A stretch of 64,000 bases of DNA from Entoloma clypeatum (GCA_963565915.1 OY751495.1:1488001-1552000); one strand, 5' to 3'; numbered from the stretch's first letter, positions 20,561 through 31,980 are shown. Numbers and translations are program-made. The notes: generated from the sequence alone by a model not told the origin.

Positions 20561-21644
20561 CATCTCACAGGATATATATTGCAAAAAAATAAAAAATAAA
20601 AAATAATATTGGAGGGGGGCTACTGAGTCTTGGCCTTTTTGGCCGGCAGACCATCATCCTCCGACTCTTCCTCCGGCTCTCCCTCTGCCTCCTCCTTCTC
20701 CGCTTGCAGTGCTGCAAGCTCCCCATCCGCCAGCTCCTTATCCTCCCCCTTGTCCTTTTCCTCATCCTCTTCTCCGTCCTCTGGCTCCAACTCCAGAGCC
20801 GCCACCTCCAGCAGGAAGTTCCGGTAAGCGAGGTGGTTGCTCCGGCTCTCCCTCCACCTCCTCTTTCACTGCTTGCAGTGCCACAAGCTCCCCGTCTGCC
20901 AGCTCCTCATCCTTCCCCTCGTCCTTTTCCTTATCCTCTTCCTCTTCTTCTGTCTCTTCTCCATCCTCTGGCTCCGACTCTGGAGCCACCGCCTCCCAGC
21001 AGGAAGTTCCGGTAAGCGAGGTGGTTGTTCAAGATTTGAAGCTGCCAAAGCAGCGCGCAACCGACCATTGCCGACCATTCCACCTTCTCCACCAAAGCCT
21101 CCCAGAGCTCCCAGAGCTCCTCTGCGACCCCTGCCCCACAGCAGCCTTTTGCCCTGCTCGGACCTGTGATCTCCGCAACAGCCTCCTCTGTCTTTCCCTG
21201 TTTCTGCTTTGCCCGCGTCTCGCCAGCCTTCAGGCAAACCTGTTTGCCGTCTTTGCACCGCTGGCACGTGGTGCCCTTCCCCTGCCTAAGAAGATTGTCA
21301 GTAAAGAAGATGGAGAAGTGGGTACTCACAGCCCCCACTTGCATTCCACCTTGGCCTGTGCACAGGCCTGACACACCTCCCCCCGGACCTCCGACTCCTC
21401 CGGTCTGCTCTCCGCCCTCTGCTTCCCCACCTTCTTTGCCATCTTCTTCTCTGCCTCCACCTTCACCTCTGCCTTCACCTCTGCCTCTGCCCTCTCTTTC
21501 GCCTCCACCTCCTTTGCCCTCCTCTCAGCCTCTGCTTTCCTCCTCGCCTCCGCCTCCTCCTTCTCCTTACATATCTGCGCCAAAAGGCGCAGGAGCTCCT
21601 CTTTGGAGTCATCCAGGTTGGCGCTGGAGCGCGTGGATTGTGTG

Positions 21645-22878
21645 TAGTGATGGACAGGGGTAACCCACAGGTAAAAAATCCATACCCATACTCCTACCCT
21701 CGAAAAACCATACCCCCTTGTCAAGGGTAAGGAAAACCCTCACCTATGGGTAAGGGCTTTCGAGGGTATGCGGGGGTACAGAATACCCGCGGGACAGCAC
21801 ACAAGGGTGGACACCCTTGGTGCTACACAGCCTGTCTGCGCACCACGCGCCATCACGGACCTTGTGGGGGTGCATGCGCGACCCTCCTCACTCCTCATGC
21901 ACATGTCATGTTGCGTCCCAGTGCTCTCGTGTACTACACCCACCCTGTTGTGGACCTCCCAGCCCACCTCCCCTTCTCTAGCCACTGCCTTCGCCTCCTG
22001 TGCCATTTGGCAGACGGGTAGGTGGTGGCAGTGGGTGAGTATGGGAGGGTGGGGAATGATGAGGGCTGTTAGGCAAGAGGGCGTGAGTGGGGCCATTGGG
22101 CATAAGTGGATGCCATTGGGCGCGAAGGGGGGTCGTTAGGCGCGACAGGGGACCGTTGGGCACAAAGGGGGGGCCGTTGGGCATGAAGGGGGGCTGTTGG
22201 ACGCCGTTGGGCATGAGTTGACACAAGTGGGCGTGAGTCAACGCAAATAGGGGCCGTTGGGCACGAGTGGACGCCATTGGGCACAAAGGGGGGCTGTTAG
22301 GCGCGACGGAAGACCGTTGGGCATGAGTGGGGACTGTTGGGTGCAAAGGGGGGGCCGTTGGACATGAAGGGGGGCCGTTGGACACCGTTGGGCATGAGAT
22401 GACACAAGTGGGCATGAGTCGATGTGAGTAGGGGCTGTTGGGCACGAGTCGACACTGTTGGGCATGAGTCGACGCAAGTGGGCATGAGTCGATGCGAGTA
22501 GGGGCTGTTGGGCGCAAAGGGGGGGGGCCGTTGGGCATGAGTCGACGCCATTGGGCGTGAGTCGATGTGAGTAGGGGCAATTAGGTGTGAGTCGACATGA
22601 GTAGGGGCCGTTAGGCAGGACAGGGGACCGTTGGGTGAGAAGGGGGACCGTTATGCATGACGGGGGGCCATTGGGCGTGAGTAGGGGGGATAAAAGTATC
22701 AACTTCAACTTCAACTTGTTGATTGTTAATTGTTTGGCTCAACCAAACATCATGTGACCCTCCAAACCCATCCAAACGGTGCGGGTTTTCGGAGGGTAAG
22801 AAATTCTGACCCTCACCCTTACCCTCCCTTACCCTTCACCAAAACCCTGAGGGTTTTGTGTACCCTTGTCCATCACTA
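21645..22878. mobile_element. Non-autonomous hAT-type element, 1234 bp
   Basis: Terminal inverted repeats TAGTGATGGACAGGGGTA (left) and the complement of TAGTGATGGACAAGGGTA (right), one mismatch in 18. Flanking 8-bp duplication ATTGTGTG at 21637-21644 and GTTGTGTG at 22879-22886, one mismatch. Length of duplication and the TAGTG ends fit hAT. No transposase. The interior holds a GC-rich left part with GGGTA repeats and a large minisatellite. Confidence 0.83.
22030..22690. repeat. Minisatellite inside the hAT element
   Basis: Some thirty imperfect copies of a 9-20 bp motif built from GGGCCGTTGGGC and GGGCATGAGTCGACGCAAG. Units vary in length and order. No coding meaning. Confidence 0.85.
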
Positions 22879-22903
22879 GTTGTGTGTTTGAGTCTTGGGG
22901 CAT

Positions 22904-23537
22904 GTTGGTGGTAACTGGAAGAAAACCCTTGGGCCATTCATCTCCATTAAATAACCGAGACCACATGACCTTGTTTATTCTCTCATGGTCTTCCATGGGT
23001 GTCAGACCTAAGAGGGGAATACTGTTATATCCATCTCCGAGTCTCCAATCCACTCCGATTGTCCTCCGATATTCCAGACATCTGTTACCTCCGCATCTCC
23101 ACATGTTGCCATCTTGCATTTCATATTCATAACTCCATGCCTTTATGCATTTCATATTCATATTCCCGTTTACCTATGCATCACCTTTTCTGCATGGTCC
23201 ATTGACCGACATCTCTGATGTTTGATACAGTCGCTGGCAACTTACGCCACAACTCTGGACCTACTCTGACCATCTCCATAAAGTAATCACATTTAGATAT
23301 TTAAGCTCGTACCATACCTGTAGTTCCTCAGTTCGAATATCAACCAAGTTCACTCCTCTACTCTCAGTTCATGCCAGAGATCCTCGCCGTGGTACAATAC
23401 GCCGACAACAACATCATCTTCTGCTCCTCTTCCATCATTACCCTTTGATGAGCTCAGTACTGTGTCCGAGTCACAACTCCGACATTGTCCGACCACTTCC
23501 AGGTCAGTGTGTCCCTCACCGAGATCTCTCCAAGGAC
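22904..23537. other. Gene-free, TCCGA-rich repeat interrupted by Copia-2
   Basis: Pyrimidine-rich with repeated CTCCGA and TCCGAC strings near 23035-23080; similar CTCCGACCTC composition resumes at 29325-29490 after Copia-2, so the retrotransposon probably split one older repeat. No gene seen. Confidence 0.4.
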
Positions 23538-23846
23538 TGTTGAAGTTCCACCTGGGCATTAGCCACAGATGTACTGAGCAACCAGCTACAGTGGAAGTAC
23601 TCTACATAACCGTTCTAGCCACTTACATGGTTTGGGAGGGGTGAGGCTGGTGAGAGCGGTTGAGGCTGGTAAGAGCGATGGAGCTGGTTAAGAGTCAAGA
23701 GACGACTTGTTGATATTGACAGTTTCCTGGTCTTATATACCGTACTACTGTTTGTACCAACCAAACAAGTATGTAATGAAGATATGTAAAGGTCACATGA
23801 TGTAATCTAATCTAATCTAATCTATGTGATGGGAAAAGTTTCAACA
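23538..23846 (-). repeat. Copia-2 left LTR (3' LTR)
   Basis: 309 bp; contains four tandem TAATC/TCTAA units near its right end. Pairs with 29011-29319. Confidence 0.95.
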
Positions 23847-23924
23847 CCCCCCCATATTTAGTACATACTTCTAAATACATCTTACTTTTTCCCACATATA
23901 TATATAGGTACTCTGTTTCGCCTA

Positions 23925-26900
23925 GTTTTTTATCAATCCGAAGTACGGGATAAACTTGGAAAAGAGGATTTTTCCCAGATTCTTAGTTAAAAGGTCTGCA
24001 GGGTTGTTCACTCCTTCAATGAATTCGACCGTAATTATCCCTTCGGAGACTTTTCTCTGACGAAGTGGAATCGCACGTCAATGTGCTTGGATTGCTTCTC
24101 AGTTACAGGGTTGGATGCGATAAAGACGGAGCCGTTGTTATCTCTGTAGATCGGTACTGATCCGATCTGCATTCCAAGTTCGGCAAGCATGCTTCTCAGC
24201 CATGTTGCTGCGCGACTGCAGTCTGATAACGCCATATACTCTGCTTCTGTGGAAGAGAGGGCGATGGTCTTTTGCGCCGATGATACCCATGTCACTGCTC
24301 CAGATGCCAGTGATATGAAGAAGCCAGTGGTAGACCTCCTCGTGTTTTCATCTGACACCCAGTCGGAGTCTGTGAATGCATAGATTCTGTTCCCTGAGTC
24401 GCCATCATACATGATTGCGTAATTTTTTGTCGCCTTCAGATACCTGCAAATATCCCTAGCCACTTCTAAATGGCGTTTGGTGGGATTTGCGGAAAACTGC
24501 GACATTTTAATCACGGCAAAACAGATGTCTGGCCTCGTTCCAATCATCAGATATAGAAGTGATCCAATGATGGATTGGTACTTTGATCGAAGTTCTGCAT
24601 TGGGTTCATCTTCGGACATCATGGGTTTGTAGCCCATAGGAAGTGGGGTATGGGTGGCGTTAGATTCGCTCATCCCCATTCGTTCAAGTATTTTCTCAAG
24701 GTAAGGTACTTGATCGATGAAGATACGTTTCCCGTGTTGCCTTATTTGGATAGAGAGAAATTCTTTTGGTTCCCCATCAGGCACAAGGTGCCCTAGGTCC
24801 CTACATTCCCATGTGGTCATGAAGGCCTTCTTTTTCTCTAGCATGTATTCCTGGTTTGTGCCGAGAAAAGCAGAGTCGTCGACATAGATGACGGCGATTA
24901 CAATTTCCCCGTTGGTACTTTTGTGAATGAACACTCCCGCATCGGAGTGAAGCCGGACAAAGCCGAGCTTTTTCATGGAGGAATCAAGTTCCCTCCACCA
25001 GGCTAATGCGGCCTGCTTAAGTCCATATAAAGCTTTGAATACTTGGTACACGAGGTGTTCTTTCCCTTTTACTATGTAGCCCTCAGGCTGTCGCATGTAA
25101 ATGACTTCACGGAGCGTTCCATAGAGGAAGGCTGATGAGACGTCCAAAAGTGTCATGAACCACCCTTCAAGGGCTGTCAATGCCAGTATTAGTCGGACGG
25201 TTTCATATCTTACGACTGGTGAGAAGATCTGATCAAAGTCGATCCCTTCTACCTGTGAAAAGCCTTTTGCGACGAGGCGTGCTTTCAGACGGCCATCAGA
25301 CTTTTTGTTATAAACCCATTTGTTCCTTAGAGCTTTCCTCCCTGCAGGCAGGGGTACTAGCTCCGTGATTACCCCGCGGCGTTTGAGCATGTCTAGCTCT
25401 TTACGTTCAGCCGCATACCAGTCTTCTTTATTTGGAAGAGGGTATATGTCTTTATGGGACATTTCAACAATGCCAACTTGGACTGATATTGCCTCCATCA
25501 GGAGGTCATTCATCCATGCCGTTTGACCGCCCAATCTCCGTCTTCGATCTAATTTTTCAAGATCAGACGCTGGAGTGTCTTCCCCATAGATGCTTCCTAG
25601 CATCTTCCAAACTCATCGTTCCCTAATCGGTCGATCTAGCACTTGCTCGGGTTCCGGAGTGGGTACTCGTGGTTCGTCATCAGGCTCACTGGCAGGCAGT
25701 TCGTTGTCTGATTCAGGTTGATCCTGTTCAATGGGAACTGGGTCATGAGGTGTTTCGTTGTGACTATCGTCATCATTGCTGCCAGGAATGAGATCCTCAA
25801 ACTCATCAGCTGGCTCTGGGTTTTCCATTTCTGGATGGTTTTCTGGCAAAGGGCCAATGTGGCATCTAGGGTACTTGCTTTCATCAAAGATAGCTTTTTC
25901 ACCCATGAAAATCATATTGGTTTCAGGATCCATGAAGCGGTATCCTTTGACCCCTGGTTTTGATCCGAGATAAATCATCAATCAGGACCTTGACTCCAGG
26001 GAGTTCCTATGTTTCTCCTTTGGGATATATACATATGCCTGGCATCCGAACACTCTGACACTGGACATGTCGGGAATCTCATTGGTCACTTTGAAGTGAG
26101 GGGTTTTCCATTCAAGACGCTGCATGGGGGTTCTGTTGTAGAGAAATGCTGCATGTTCCAGGCAGAATTCCCACCACATAGGTGGTAAGCATGCGTCGAA
26201 GCGTAATGCCTGAGATTTTTCCCACAGAGTTCGATTTATCTGTTCTGCTCTACCATTCTGCTGATGCTGATATGGGAGTGTGACGTCGATCAGAATTCCA
26301 TGATCGGCAAGTACATCCTTGTATTCGTCAAATTCTCCACCTCCATCAACCCGCCATTTTTTAGGGGTGGCGGCGAATTGATTCTGGATCATCGCAAGGA
26401 ATTGTTTCAGCACCGTGATGGCGCCTGACTTTTTCCTAAGCAAGATGACCCAGACATGGGAAGAAAAATCATCCAAAAAGGTAAGGAAATATTTGTACTT
26501 ATGGTATGATGCCGTGGATATCTGCTTCAAATCCGAATGGATTAAATCAAAGGGTTTAACAGCCCTTGTCATCGAGTTGGGATAAGATTGATTCGGCATT
26601 TTCCCTTTTAGGCACCCCGTGCAGCTTTCCTGTGATTTCTCATGTACTAACGTTCTGGGTACTCCTTTGGTACTGATGGGAATCTTATTGAGTGCCTGGT
26701 CATTTGGGTGGCCAAGGCGTTTATGCCAGGTTTCGACAGTAATTTCACTAGAGATCGCGTGGATTTGGTCATAGCGTATTTCAGTGTCTAACCAATAAAT
26801 GGTTTGTCCGAGAATGTGAGGCGAGAACTGTATTTTGTTCTGTCCTTTGGAGATGTTGATTTCTCCACGCATTCCGTCTACTTTGTAACCGTGATTGAGG

Positions 26901-28648
26901 AAGATGCCTAGGGACAATAGGCGTGTGTCCATGTCCGGAATGTAGAATACAGGTCGGAGAAGGTGGGTTTTTATTTCCCCATTTAGGGTATGCCATACTG
27001 GAACGGCACCAACTCCGAGAATTTCCAGTTTCTTTCCCTTTGCAGCTGTTTGGACAAATCGCTTAGCCTTGAGAGGCCTGTAATACGCGAAGTCTTTGAA
27101 CTCATGGGTAAAGTGTAATGATGCGCCGGAATCTAAGATCCACTGAGCGCATTCTCTCTCTTTGCAGTGTGTGCAGGACGCGAAATGTTTGATATATTTT
27201 TTGTACAGATCATCACTAAAGAGATCTATACTATCTGCATCGGTACTAGCTAATATATATTCAAACGTCTGTGCGTGATTATTAGCGTTTCCCATTTGGT
27301 CAAGTTTGAGAGAAGGATGTGACGAACCGTCAAGTTCGATCAGCCCATCTTCGAATTGTTCTGGCCCCATCCGCTCGCTTTGATGGTCTATGTCCATCAT
27401 CCTGAGGGAGTCATCCAAAGGCGGAGTGACTCAACGCTGCTTGGATGGTCTTCCATCTTCTTCTGGGATAATCATATCCAGAATTCGAAGGTTTGACCCT
27501 GAGGGACGAGCACCAATGTTCCGTGCGAGTTTACAGACATGATCGTTCTTTTTCCACACAGACGGTTTTCCAGATGGAAGTCCGGTGTACTGAGAAGGAG
27601 GCGGGTTCATGCGTTGCAGGAGCGACTGCATTTTTCCTGAATCAGGCTGTGCGGTACTTGTCGTTTTCCCACGGCCAGTGACGGTGGTGAAGGACGGTGC
27701 CGGAAGAGGAGAGAAGTGGATGGCGGGAGCAACAAACTCAACCGTTTCTTCCACATGGTTGGACGTGTTGTCCGCAGTGTTGGCGTTTTTCTTTTGGTTG
27801 CGCCAGCGTCCTTTTCCCTTCTTCTTTTCAAAAGTGGTACTAGGGTCAGTCGAGTTAGGCTGCTCGTCAGCGTCGTTCTGCGAGGTACTCGGCTTTTGCT
27901 GCTTTTCCCATTTGGGGTCCTGCCCCTTGCGCTTTGTCCCGGAAATTTTCCGGGCCTGCTCCTTGGACGCACAAGTAGACCCGACCGAATACTTGCGCCT
28001 GTATTCAGAGATGATGCTCTCGGCGACGGCTTTGTAGGTGAAATCGTCGGCGTCGTAGACCTGGAAAAGGGCGGTGGAAAGTGACGACCAGGCGTCGGGA
28101 ATTGCATTGGCCAGGATCATTGCCTGCATCAGATCGGGGATGATAAAGTTCCAATCGGCGAGCCGGGCGAAAAGAGACCCTAGCCGTTCGATTTCAGGCA
28201 CGGGGTCGCGTCCAGACAGCTTGAAGGTGGCGGCGGCCTTGAAGTCGCCGAAGATGACAGCCGGGGATACCTTGGAGTAGGCATCCTTTAGCATTTTCCA
28301 CGTGCCAAGTGCCGAGGTGCTGTCTTTGATATGTCGCCTGATCGCCTCAGAGACTTTCAGACGGATCGCTCCAAGGGCTGTGTCGTCGTCCCTAATCCAG
28401 GCCTTTTCTTCCTTGCGGAAGCCGGGCTGGTCAACAGTGGTAACCAGCACAGGAGGAGCAGCGGCGGTGGGACCAGGAGTGGAGACCGTAGTGGTGAAGT
28501 CGGCGATCACGGGACGAGTGATGTCGCCAGAGACGATGCGCCAGACTCCTTGATGGAGGAGGTAAGACTTCATTTTTTCGGCCCAGCTCTGGTAGTCAAT
28601 GCCGTCAAAGGCGGTGATGATGTCGAGAGCAGAACGAGAGGTAGACAT
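23925..28648 (-). pseudogene. Copia-2 gag-pol polyprotein with in-frame TGA codons
   Basis: From ATG 28648 one frame reads gag (FDGIDYQSWAEKMKSYL, a Copia gag start), protease (WILDSGASLHFT), integrase zinc site (TWHKRLGHPN to CTGC), DDE core (LIHSDL, VDGGGEFDEY, HQQNGRAEQINRT), reverse transcriptase (DVSSAFLYG, YVDD) and RNase H (TDSDWVSDENT, SSTEAEYMALSD). It is interrupted only by TGA at 27431-27433, 25982-25984 and 25613-25615. All three leave the frame unchanged. At 24035 an extra A in a run after VRE shifts the frame; the expected C-terminus (VEFIEGVNNPADLLTKNLGK) follows in the next frame to about 23925. No CCHC knuckle is obvious in gag. Confidence 0.9.
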
Positions 28649-28997
28649 TGTAGATGAATCTAAAAAAGGGTTCCCAATCAGTGATGTGTTATGAATATGA
28701 TTCAAGAAAACAATTAAATGATTCCTTATGACATATTCCCTTTAGGAATAGTGGTCACGGGAAAACCCTTTATATGTCAGAAACGTATAAGGTGCGATCA
28801 ACGTTTCCACATGGAGTGTACTAGGTCAATCCCCTTAGGGACATCTCATGACAGGTACTTGTCATAATGATGTTCCCAGGTTCATATGTGAAGAAGTAAG
28901 ACTCAGAACCTAGATCTTTCGATCGGTTCTTTGCCAACCAGGGTAGAGTGGGCAGGTACTCGCTGTTGCCAGCGTTTCCCAAGTCCCTCTGCTATCC

Positions 28998-29010
28998 GGG
29001 GCCCATAACC
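28998..29010 (-). other. Copia-2 primer-binding site, half-tRNA type
   Basis: Next to the 5' LTR the element strand reads GGTTATGGGCCCC, complementary to GGGGCCCAUAACC. This is the anticodon arm form of initiator tRNA-Met, the same place used by Copia-1 although the flanking bases differ. Confidence 0.7.
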
Positions 29011-29319
29011 TGTTGAAGTTCCACCTGGGCGTTAGCCACAGATGTACTGAGCAACCAGCTACAGTGGAAGTACTCTACATAACCGTTCTAGCCACTTACA
29101 TGGTTTGGGAGGGGTGAGGCTGGTGAGAGCGGTTGAGGCTGGTAAGAGCAATGGAGCTGGTTAAGAGTCAAGAGATGACTTGTTGATATTGACAGTTTCC
29201 TGGTCTTATATACCGTACTACTGTTTGTACCAACCAAACAAGTATGTAATGAAGATATGTAAAGGTCACGTGATGTAATCTAATCTAATCTAATCTATGT
29301 GATGGGAAAAGTTTCAACA
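29011..29319 (-). repeat. Copia-2 right LTR (5' LTR)
   Basis: 309 bp, followed by AGGAC. Four transitions against the left copy. Confidence 0.95.
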
Positions 29320-29529
29320 AGGACCTCCGCACCTCCAACCTCTCCTCCGACCTCCTGAAATTGGGACACCAAATGGCGGTGCAACACATATGTTGAAGCC
29401 ATGTCCCTCCCCTTTGTTGTTCCTCCGCATTTCCAGAGTTCCGCTCTGGGCTCAGTCCTACGTCCGACCTCTGACGGACTCCGATGAAGCTCCGACATTT
29501 CACCTACTTAACATATGTGGATGATGATA

Positions 29530-29745
29530 CAGTAGCTCAAAAAACTGTCCCAATGTTTGGCTGTTTTGTACTGTATTGCTAATAACACAACAGGCACTTG
29601 TGATAATTTTCTGCAAAAAAGATATGTTATTCTGTATCATCTTAGCTTGCTTTTGAGCCCTGGGTCATGTGGTTTGAACAAATATTGATGGAATAATAAA
29701 TAAAACAAAATAATCAATCATTGGGACAGTTTTTTGACCCTTGGT
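29530..29745 (+). repeat. Left terminal inverted repeat of Tc1 element
   Basis: 216 bp, inverted copy at 30920-31135. The outer end reads CTCAAAAAACTGTCCCAATG and the inner end its complement followed by ACCC. Confidence 0.92.
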
Positions 29746-29888
29746 CATTTTGGCAATATCCCTGCTATAGCAAGCCAAATCACAGTGAGTTTGAGTGTGG
29801 GAGTAATAAACAAAATCATGTGACCTTGTTTACATCAGTTTGACATGTTGAAATTATTTCAACCCTTCTCTTCCTCTTCCACCATCAT

Positions 29889-30908
29889 ATGAGGCCCACA
29901 TCTTCTACCAAGCACTCCTCTGTGGTTTCCCTTCTTCAAGAAGGTTATGCTTTGCGTCAAATTGAGGAAAAAACCGGTGTGGGCAAGTCTACCATTGGTA
30001 GAATCAAGAAGGAGGTTGATGGGGACAAGGAAAACAGCAGAGGGGGCCGTCCTTCCAAGCTTACTCCTCGTGACAAGCAATCAATTATTCGACAAATCAC
30101 TACAGGAAAGCTTGATAATGCTGTTCAAGCTACCCACTACATCAACAACATCCTCCCCAATCCTGTCACACCTCAAACAGTCAGAAATGCACTCAAATCT
30201 GATGACTTTCGCTCTGTTGTCAAGCAGAAACGTCCTCTGCTTAAAAAGGCCCATTGACTGGAGCGTCTCAGATTTGCCAGGTACCATGAAAATTGGACAG
30301 TTGAGGATTGGAAGAGGGTCTTGTGGTCAGATGAGACAAAAATTAACAGGATTGGATCAGATGGGAGGGTGTATACTTGGAAAAAAAGGGGGGAACCACT
30401 TTCTGACAGAACCACTACTCCTACAGTCAAGCATGGAGGGGGGAATAACCTTTTGGTATGGGGGTGCATGGGCTGGAATGGGGTGGGGGTGCTTACAGAG
30501 GTTCAGGGGATTATGAATGCAGACCAATACTGCCAAATTTTGGATGAAGGAGTGGTGGAAAGCTTTGAAAAGTTGGAGATGGCAGAGGGGGAAAGGATAT
30601 TTCAGCAGGACAATGACCCCAAACATGCCTCCAACAAGGCAACAAAGTGGTTTGAGGACAACAACATTCAAGTTCTGGTCTGGCCTGCCCAATCCCCTGA
30701 TCTCAATGCCATTGAACACCTCTGGGTAGAGCTGAAGAAGAATTTGAGGAAATATCCAAGTCCACCAAAAGGGGTACATGAGTTGTGGGAGAGGGTTGCA
30801 GAAGAGTGGAACAAAATTACACCAGAAGCATGCCAAAGACTTATAGAAAGCATGCCTAGAAGGATACAAGCAGTTATCAAGGCAAAAGGGGGTCATACCA
30901 AGTACTAA
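29889..30908 (+). pseudogene. Tc1/mariner transposase (DD34E) with one TGA
   Basis: Cut-and-paste transposase of 339 codons. The N-terminus has a paired helix-turn-helix (SVVSLLQEGYALRQIEEKTG, VGKSTIGRIKKE). The catalytic triad is Asp in LWSDETKI, Asp in QQDNDPKHA and Glu in AIEHLW; exactly 34 residues separate the last two, as in Tc1. A single in-frame TGA at 30255-30257 lies in AH-stop-LERLRFARYH, where relatives have Arg. Otherwise the frame is intact, so loss of activity is recent or the base is a sequencing matter. Confidence 0.93.
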
Positions 30909-30919
30909 TTGTGTAAATA

Positions 30920-31135
30920 ACCAAGGGTCAAAAAACTGTCCCAATGATTGATTATTTTGTTTTATTTATTATTCCATCAATATTTGTTCAAACCACATGA
31001 CCCAGGGCTCAAAAGCAAGCTAAGATGATACAGAATAACATATCTTTTTTGCAGAAAATTATCACAAGTGCCTGTTGTGTTATTAGCAATACAGTACAAA
31101 ACAGCCAAACATTGGGACAGTTTTTTGAGCTACTG
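30920..31135 (-). repeat. Right terminal inverted repeat of Tc1 element
   Basis: Inverted partner of 29530-29745. Confidence 0.92.
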
Positions 31136-31195
31136 TATAATACTTACATCCTCAGAGGGTCCAAGGGAACAATGACTGAGGATGCAAGTAAGGTA

Positions 31196-31543
31196 TGCCT
31201 CTGACATACTTGACCAAGCTTAGTAAGTAAGGTGACAATTTGTGACAAAGTCATGTGCTCAAGATTTCATGATGGATCAGCCTTATAAGAAAATGATTTG
31301 TGTCTGCATGGCTGTGAAGAACCCAATCTTCTGACATGCCTTTTGTGGAAGTTTAGCAATGATAACCTATCTCCTCCTTCAAATTCAAATTTTTCTTCAA
31401 TCACAAATGAGAATCTACAGGAAACTATGAATACTATCTATCCTTGTTTGCGATAAGTGATTGAGTGACCTGACGAAAAGTAGTTAATGAATCTTTGTTT
31501 GTCACATGATTCTTAGTCAGCTTGGTCGAGTATGTCAGAGGCA
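31196..31543. mobile_element. MITE A, 348 bp
   Basis: Inverted ends TGCCTCTGACATACTTGACC at 31196 and the complement ending at 31543 (one mismatch, C/T), about 25 bp, with TA outside both (31194-31195 and 31544-31545). AT-rich interior without a frame. Confidence 0.78.
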
Positions 31544-31548
31544 TACTA

Positions 31549-31932
31549 TCGTCAACCAGTAGTTCACGTCCACCAGTAGTTCACATTGTCATAATGTGAC
31601 CCCTGGCAAAATTGACACCCAGCTGATCACATTGATTGTTCTTCCCATTTCAGTTGACACCTTCACATCACCTGAGGCGAACTTGGATGATAACATAATA
31701 ACAGATCACTTGAAGTCCGACGTGGCAGGCTGGTGGGCGTGACAACTCACCAAAATGGGCCGACTTCTCATCCTCAAACTTTGGAATATATTATCAATGG
31801 AATATACTCCATCATAGGTATATAAGACTAGGTCAAAACCCAAGAGCGACCGGTGGAAGGATACCTGAGATATTGAGCCAACGCGAACCAGTGGTGGTTG
31901 TGAAGTGGTGGACGCGAACTACTGGTTGACGA
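31549..31932. mobile_element. MITE B, 384 bp
   Basis: Inverted ends TCGTCAACCAGTAGTTCACG at 31549 and the complement ending at 31932, with TA outside both (31547-31548 and 31933-31934). Only one base separates the TA of MITE A from that of MITE B. No coding frame. Confidence 0.78.
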
Positions 31933-31974
31933 TAGTATCTTACCAATTGTCGATATATATACGATGGACGCGAT

Positions 31975-31980
31975 CACGTG
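31975..31980. promoter_or_regulatory. CACGTG box before SUS1
   Basis: E-box 33 bp before the SUS1 ATG. Similar boxes sit before HSP60, RHO/GPI1 and MAK21 in this window. Confidence 0.4.

Larger units (their letters stand above)
20620..22903 (-). pseudogene. Zn-cluster/coiled-coil gene split by a hAT insertion
   Basis: The start codon is at 22903 (MPQDSNTQ) and the frame is cut after eight codons by the element at 21645-22878. Beyond it the same frame resumes: STRSSANLDDSKEELLRL, a long Lys/Glu/Ala coiled coil, and CQACAQAKVECKW. After a 44-bp intron (21286-21329) a second half-site follows, CQRCKDGKQVC, so six cysteines form a binuclear-cluster-like module. The acidic C-terminus (ELADGELAALQAEKEEA) is present twice because about 190 bp are tandemly duplicated (units near 20640-20830 and 20830-21025) with a frame change between them. 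It ends at TAG 20620-20622. Genes of this kind are common in agaricomycete repeats; a DNA- or RNA-binding role is inferred only. Confidence 0.65.
23538..29319 (-). mobile_element. Copia-2, near-complete Ty1/Copia retrotransposon
   Basis: LTRs at 23538-23846 and 29011-29319, both 309 bp, TGTTGAAG to TTTCAACA, differing at four positions, all transitions. The 5-bp duplication AGGAC is at 23533-23537 and 29320-29324. A purine tract (ATGGGGGGG on the element strand) touches the left, 3' LTR. A single gag-pol frame spans 28648-24035 with three in-frame TGA codons. Low LTR divergence means a recent insertion. Confidence 0.95.
29530..31135 (+). mobile_element. Tc1/mariner transposon with 216-bp inverted repeats
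   Basis: TA at 29528-29529 and 31136-31137 flanks the element. The ends CAGTAGCTCAAAAAACTGTC recur inverted, and identity continues through 29745 on the left and 30920 on the right, apparently without a difference. Each repeat is itself bounded by an inverted CAAAAAACTGTCCCAATG. The interior holds one transposase frame. Confidence 0.94.

Noticed and set aside
22030..22690. CRISPR array
   Set aside because: Units are contiguous, imperfect and variable in length with no unique spacers, in a eukaryotic genome.
21978..22714. Minus-strand frames of up to 200 codons in the minisatellite
   Set aside because: All three frames stay open because of repeat composition; the protein would be a simple PNGP/DSCP-type repeat.
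25613..27433. TGA read as a sense codon or as programmed readthrough in Copia-2 and other elements
   Set aside because: Host genes such as HSP60, MAK21, RHO and GPI1 end at TGA and none has an internal TGA, so the code is standard. Three stops scattered through one polyprotein do not look like a single gag-pol readthrough site; decay is simpler.
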